DNA of 64,000 nt from assembly GCA_947474455.1 (NCBI GenBank), contig CANJIL010000011.1, positions 1 to 64,000 on the forward strand, read 5' to 3'. Positions 60,281-64,000 of this stretch are shown one piece after another. Positions within the stretch are counted from its first letter, which is position 1, and the number at the start of each line of letters is the position of its first letter. Both the position numbers and the translations under genes were made by a program. The notes beneath the pieces were generated by a model. That model was not told the origin of the DNA. It did not search any database and saw only the letters and a list, made by a program, of their open reading frames with translations. Source of the DNA: Hyphomonadaceae bacterium (lineage in GTDB: Bacteria; Pseudomonadota; Alphaproteobacteria; Caulobacterales; Hyphomonadaceae).

Positions 60281-61159
60281 TCAACCCCGCCGCAACCGGC
60301 GGGCAACCTCCACGAGTGGCGCCACTGCCGGATTGCTCGAAACCGCCGGCGTGACCAGGACGATGTCGAACGCTGGCGGATCGCGCAGCGACACGGCGAC
60401 AACGCCTTCCGCCAAAGTGGAGCAGACGGTTTCCGGCACCAGCGCGATGCCCAGCCCTTCAGCCACCAGTTGGACAATCGTATGCTGCAGGCGCGGCTCG
60501 TAGATGAAGCTGGGAACGACGCCGGCGGCCAGGTGGTAATCACTGATGGCGTTGCGCAATGTCGGCGCAACCGTGGCGGGCGCCGCAATCAGACTATGCC
60601 CGGCCAGGTCGGCCGCGCCGACTATCTTCCGGGCGGCGAGCGGATGGCCCGCTGGCACAATCAGGCTCAGCCGATCGCGGGCGAGCGAAACAGAGTTCAG
60701 CTGCACCCCATGCGGCGCGAAAGTCACTGCTGCGTCCAGCTTCCCGTCCACCAGCATCTCGTCGATGGCCGTCGGGATTGTTTCCTCGAGGATAAGACGA
60801 ACGTCCGGCCGCGCCTCAGAATAACGCCGCACGAGTTTTGGCACGGTGCCGTGTGCAGCGTGCATGGTGAAGCCGAGCCGCAGCTCCCCCTTCATCCCGC
60901 TCGCCACTAATTGCGCATCGCGGCACGCCGCATCGAACTGCGCCAGCACGCCCCTGCTGTCCTCGAGAAACCGCTTGCCGGCCGGCGTCAGGCTGACATT
61001 GCGCGAATTCCGCTCGACCAGCTTAACGCCAAGCTCGTTTTCGATGCCGGCGATCTGCCGGCTGAACGGCGGCTGGCTCATATTCATGCGGGCCGCGGCC
61101 CGTCCAAAGTGAAGCGTCTCCGCCAAAGCCACGAAATGGCGCATGTGGCGCGAATCCAT
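60281..61159 (-). CDS. LysR family transcriptional regulator
   Basis: The 292-residue regulator has the LysR HTH with ALAETLHFGRAAARMNMSQP and FSRQIAGIENELGVKLVERN, then a periplasmic-binding-type effector domain (RLGFTMHAAHGTVPKLVRRY). The start at 61159 follows two earlier in-frame ATGs that lie outside the HTH. It is divergent from the AEC transporter, 91 bases apart, so it most likely controls that gene and its own. Confidence 0.93.
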   Translation of the reverse strand: MDSRHMRHFVALAETLHFGRAAARMNMSQPPFSRQIAGIENELGVKLVERNSRNVSLTPAGKRFLEDSRGVLAQFDAACRDAQLVASGMKGELRLGFTMHAAHGTVPKLVRRYSEARPDVRLILEETIPTAIDEMLVDGKLDAAVTFAPHGVQLNSVSLARDRLSLIVPAGHPLAARKIVGAADLAGHSLIAAPATVAPTLRNAISDYHLAAGVVPSFIYEPRLQHTIVQLVAEGLGIALVPETVCSTLAEGVVAVSLRDPPAFDIVLVTPAVSSNPAVAPLVEVARRLRRG

Positions 61160-61250
61160 CTCATACCCCCAAAGCATCAATCAGGCCCTGGATAAGCATT
61201 GGATCATATCGATCCGCAGCGATAGAGCCAGCGCCGTCATCGGTGCCGCC

Positions 61251-62192
61251 ATGCTCGCCAGCCTCTCCGCCGTCCTGCCAGTCTTCGCCCTGATCCTGGT
61301 CGGCTGGATCGCAGCCAAGACAAAAGCGCTCGGGCCCGCCGCCACGCGCGAGGTCAACCGGCTTGTCGTGCAACTCGCCCTGCCTGCGCTGCTGTTCGAC
61401 ATCGTCGCGAACGCAAGCCTCGATCAGATCTGGCAGCCGAACTTCATTCTGGCGTTCGGCCTGGGCTGCGCGATCGTCTTCGCGCTGACCCTCTTCCTGC
61501 GTCTCAGGCAGGGAAGGCGCCTCGCCGACGCCGCGATCGACAGCCTTAACGCAAGCTACGCCAACACGGGCTTCATCGGCTTTCCACTCGTCCTTGCGGC
61601 TGTCGGCGACAGCGCCATCGGCCTGACGCTTGTCGCCAACCTGGTCACCGTCTGCGTGCTTTTCGGCGTCGCCCTCATTCTCGTTGAAAGCGGCCTGCAA
61701 ACCGGGGGCAGGCGTCGCGATATCGGGCTCAAGACATTGTCGTCGCTCGCCAGGAACCCTTTGATCATAGCGCCGGCTCTGGGCGCCGCCGTGCTGGCCT
61801 CGGGCTGGACACTGCCAGCCCCGGTACAGACCTTCCTCGACCTGCTCGGCGGCGCCGCGTCGCCATGCGCCTTGATTGCGCTGGGCCTGTTCATGGCCAA
61901 CACGCCATCACGCAAAGGCGGCGGCGGAACGATCACGGCCTGCCTGCTCGTGTGCACAAAGCTGATTGTTCACCCCGCGATCACCTGGCTGATCGCAGGC
62001 CCCATCCTCAGACTCCCGTCTGACATGGCCTTCATGGCGGTGCTTCTTGCAGCACTGCCGACTGGCACAGGACCGTTCATGCTGGCCGAGTTCTACGAAC
62101 GCGAAGCGACCCTCACCAGCCGCGTCGTTCTGCTCTCGACAATCCTGTCGCTGCTCACCGTTTCCGCATACCTGGCTTTCGCACACCCCTGA
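61251..62192 (+). CDS. AEC family (auxin efflux carrier-like) transporter
   Basis: The 313-residue protein has about ten hydrophobic segments and AEC family traits: VLPVFALILVGWIAAKTKAL with the first helix, NRLVVQLALPALLFDIVANA and LNASYANTGFIGFPLVLAA, with the crossover PALLF motif. The family moves organic acids, amino acids or auxin-like compounds by secondary transport. The LysR regulator next to it probably senses the substrate. The start at 61251 removes an unconserved 36-residue leader. Confidence 0.92.
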   Translation: MLASLSAVLPVFALILVGWIAAKTKALGPAATREVNRLVVQLALPALLFDIVANASLDQIWQPNFILAFGLGCAIVFALTLFLRLRQGRRLADAAIDSLNASYANTGFIGFPLVLAAVGDSAIGLTLVANLVTVCVLFGVALILVESGLQTGGRRRDIGLKTLSSLARNPLIIAPALGAAVLASGWTLPAPVQTFLDLLGGAASPCALIALGLFMANTPSRKGGGGTITACLLVCTKLIVHPAITWLIAGPILRLPSDMAFMAVLLAALPTGTGPFMLAEFYEREATLTSRVVLLSTILSLLTVSAYLAFAHP

Positions 62193-62208
62193 TCGGTGCG
62201 AGCAACAG

Positions 62209-62541
62209 CTATCCCTGCCGCACCTTCTCAGTAAGAAAGTGCCGCCCCTCACGATCCTCGATCTCGATCACCCAGAGATCCCGATCGGCCTTCAACCGCT
62301 TCGCCACCAGCGTATCGACGCCCGCCTCGTCCTCCGGCGCCAATCTCTCGAACTCGGCCGGACCATCCGGATTGAACGCGGGCGCATAAAGCCGCGCCTC
62401 GCCCCGCGCATGCGCCACCTTCACCAGAACATCGCCGCGCTGCTCGTCGCCGCGATGGACAATCGTAGCGAAGGCGCCCGCGCCAGTCGCGCGGCGCAGC
62501 AGGGCCGAAACCCACAGATGAGCAGGAATCTCGCGATGCAT
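62209..62541 (-). CDS. DUF1491 family protein
   Basis: The 110-residue protein begins MHREIPAHLWVSALLRRATG and contains GAFATIVHRGDEQRGDVLV and the C-terminal RDLWVIEIEDREGRHFLT, the layout of alphaproteobacterial DUF1491. Function unknown; it is soluble. It is convergent with the AEC transporter. Confidence 0.88.
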   Translation of the reverse strand: MHREIPAHLWVSALLRRATGAGAFATIVHRGDEQRGDVLVKVAHARGEARLYAPAFNPDGPAEFERLAPEDEAGVDTLVAKRLKADRDLWVIEIEDREGRHFLTEKVRQG

Positions 62542-62630
62542 GGCCGCCTTTTACCACATTTTCCCAAGCTGGCGTCGTCATTGCGGCCAATCTGCGTAAG
62601 CTGCGTAAACCATTTCTGGCGACACTCCCG

Positions 62631-62786
62631 ATGTTAATTGCCGCCGCCACCCTGATCGCTGCGACTCCCACCGCCGAGGCGGCGCGCATGGGCGTCTACG
62701 TCATGGCGGCGATTTTCGGCCTGCTGGTGTCCGGACTGGTGTCCATCGCCAAGGAAATGCGCGGGGAAACGGCCCACCGGCCGTAA
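62631..62786 (+). CDS. Small membrane/exported protein
   Basis: A 51-residue frame starting at ATG 62631 reads MLIAAATLIAATPTAEAARM, then a helix of YVMAAIFGLLVSGLVSIA and the tail KEMRGETAHRP. The start of the hydrophobic part resembles a signal anchor; if translation began upstream the product would be longer. It is in the same direction as the next gene, 36 bases away. No family known. Confidence 0.55.
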   Translation: MLIAAATLIAATPTAEAARMGVYVMAAIFGLLVSGLVSIAKEMRGETAHRP

Positions 62787-62822
62787 ACTCCATCTTCAAT
62801 ACGCGTGTGGCAGCTTACGGCC

Positions 62823-63722
62823 ATGTCGCGCCGCGCATTAACCTTTGCCTTCGCCATCCTTTTCGCCGCCCCGACCGCGTCGGCCGATACGGCGGCTGTC
62901 CAGCGCACATGGCTGGAGCGCGTCGCCATCAACGCCGCAGACAAGGCCTGCAACCTCTTTTCCGACGGCGAACGCCTCGCTCTTCAGTCCGGCATCTACC
63001 AGGCCCAGGGCGAGCTCCTGCGCGCCAACAAGACATCGGCCGAAATGGAAAAGCTGGCGGACGAGGTGTCCACCCACGCCCGCTCGCTCGGATGCGCCCA
63101 TCCCTCCGTCGTCGAGGTTGCCGCAACCATCCGCTCCAGCTACCGCCAGTTCGCCAAGACCAGCTATCTCGACTATCCTGCCCGCCGCTCGTCCTGGGGC
63201 GCCTCGCGCTCCGGACACGACAAATGGGCCGTCAGCCAGACCGACAAGACGACGAACACGACGTTTGGCCTGCGCCGCACGCCCGACGCCCTCCGCCTCG
63301 CCATAACGATCCCCGCCAAAGGACTTGAGCCGTCCTCGGTGCAGCTCGTCCTGCGCGACCCCGACAAGTTGCCCGAACCCTGGTTTGGCTCCATCATCGG
63401 CGCCACCAAGGAGCTCTCCGCCGCCCCGCGCTCGATCGCCAGGATCGAATGGGCCGGCGAGATCAGGAAAGGGAAGGACGCCATCGGCGACCCGATCTGG
63501 ATCTTCTATTTCAGTCCCGACGCCGTCACGCGGCTCGAAGCGCTCGACCCCCGCGAAGCCGTGCGCCTGGATGTGGTTCCCTCGCAACGCGCGAAGGACC
63601 AAAAGGTGAATAGCGTCTCCTTCGAAGTCGGCGACCTCCGCGCCGCCCACGCCTTCAGCCTGATCCCGCCGCCGGAATACGCTCCCGCCCCAGACGCCGC
63701 GCCCGTCGAAGCGGCGCACTGA
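62823..63722 (+). CDS. Secreted protein of unknown function
   Basis: The 299-residue protein has a signal peptide (MSRRALTFAFAILFAAPTASA) and a mature part with many helices at first (VAINAADKACNLFSDGERLA, MEKLADEVSTHARSLGCAHP with a cysteine) and beta-type sequence later. The C-terminus is proline-rich (PPPEYAPAPDAAPVEAAH). A start six codons earlier is possible. Periplasmic or surface protein; I see no domain. Confidence 0.75.
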   Translation: MSRRALTFAFAILFAAPTASADTAAVQRTWLERVAINAADKACNLFSDGERLALQSGIYQAQGELLRANKTSAEMEKLADEVSTHARSLGCAHPSVVEVAATIRSSYRQFAKTSYLDYPARRSSWGASRSGHDKWAVSQTDKTTNTTFGLRRTPDALRLAITIPAKGLEPSSVQLVLRDPDKLPEPWFGSIIGATKELSAAPRSIARIEWAGEIRKGKDAIGDPIWIFYFSPDAVTRLEALDPREAVRLDVVPSQRAKDQKVNSVSFEVGDLRAAHAFSLIPPPEYAPAPDAAPVEAAH

Positions 63723-63729
63723 TCACTTG

Positions 63730-64000
63730 TTAATGCTCCACCTGCCACTGCGCCGAATCCGAGGATCGACAATACTTCACCTCCTCGGTGTCCTCCCGGC
63801 TGTTTTTCACGACTAGCCGCCGAACCGTGCGACACGCACCGCTGCTGGACTGCGTCGTTGCCCGCAGTGGAGTCGTCGTTTTCGATGAAATGCTAGCCGC
63901 AGCCGGCGCTAGACGGGCGTCTGCAGTGTGGTGTCCGCTGAGATAGACGCTGCCGCAATCGACGCAATAGAACCTCACCGCGTGGGTGGCGGCGCCGCAG
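63730..64000 (-). CDS. Partial protein with zinc-ribbon-like motif, runs off the edge
   Basis: The reading frame continues to the window end without a stop. Its visible upstream part reads CGAATHAVRFYCVDCGSVYL, where CG and CVDCG give paired cysteines as in a zinc ribbon. The remainder is Ser/Thr/Ala-rich and ends SSDSAQWQVEH. A GTG at 63978 is a possible internal start. The true start and size cannot be seen. Confidence 0.45.
   Translation of the reverse strand, partial: CGAATHAVRFYCVDCGSVYLSGHHTADARLAPAAASISSKTTTPLRATTQSSSGACRTVRRLVVKNSREDTEEVKYCRSSDSAQWQVEH

Overview
The window looks like a chromosomal segment of a GC-rich alphaproteobacterium, most plausibly of the order Caulobacterales (Hyphomonadaceae-like). 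This is inferred from gene content only. Supporting signs are alphaproteobacterial families of unknown function (DUF1491, DUF2336, DUF6489, DUF2239), an NDUFS4-like complex I subunit, a magnesium-type HemB, a class II DAHP synthase, GatC/GatA, and the order ruvX-pyrB-pyrC'-plsY-(dprA)-topA-rnr-nudix-rpmG. There is no rRNA operon, insertion sequence, prophage or CRISPR array. Three tRNAs are present: Val(CAC), Arg(TCT) and Pro(TGG).

Layout. 0.3-5 kb: an RNase H-fold DUF429-like protein, HU, a MATE exporter, a DUF2185 (Imm33-like) protein and small secreted or lipoproteins, two of which are tandem paralogs. 5-7.8 kb: aroG and asd; asd is preceded by an elaborate leader with a 26-codon ORF, an intrinsic terminator and a hairpin covering the ribosome binding site. 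7.9-9.2 kb: an orphan ParA ATPase with a translationally coupled partner. 9.3-18.4 kb: glutathione reductase, a PhzF remnant, small exported proteins, rpiA, DUF6489, DUF2239 behind a palindromic operator candidate, an MDR dehydrogenase, glmU and gph. 19-22 kb: two valine-degradation enzymes (3-hydroxyisobutyryl-CoA hydrolase and isobutyryl-CoA-type dehydrogenase). 22-30 kb: hemB, a frameshifted secreted gene, VanZ-like, a coupled GNAT/RimK-type ATP-grasp pair, gatA and gatC, ruvX. 30-40 kb: pyrB with a metal-ligand-less dihydroorotase homologue, plsY, a wrecked dprA, topA, rnr, NUDIX and rpmG. 40-45 kb: the prkA-yeaH-spoVR stress operon. 45-56.8 kb: an accessory-like stretch with pseudogenes (topoisomerase IB, hemerythrin, DUF2336, a lipoprotein), two of the three tRNAs, an ArsR-SRPBCC-GST operon, an ABC-F protein and a DUF262/DUF1524 GmrSD-type restriction enzyme. 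56.8-64 kb: prfC, an unassigned three-gene membrane operon, a LysR/AEC transporter divergon, DUF1491 and small exported proteins.

Two themes stand out. First, disrupted genes are unusually frequent (seven well-supported cases plus one weak one), while housekeeping genes are intact. dprA and topoisomerase IB carry several lesions each and must be real decay; the single-lesion cases could be recent mutations, variable sites or sequence errors. Second, several coupled gene pairs or operons lack an established role: ParA plus partner, GNAT plus RLAN-type ATP-grasp, and the three-gene membrane operon at 58.5-60.2 kb. No search or alignment was run. Family names come from recognising motifs and gene order, and start sites were chosen by signal peptides, ribosome binding sites and overlaps.
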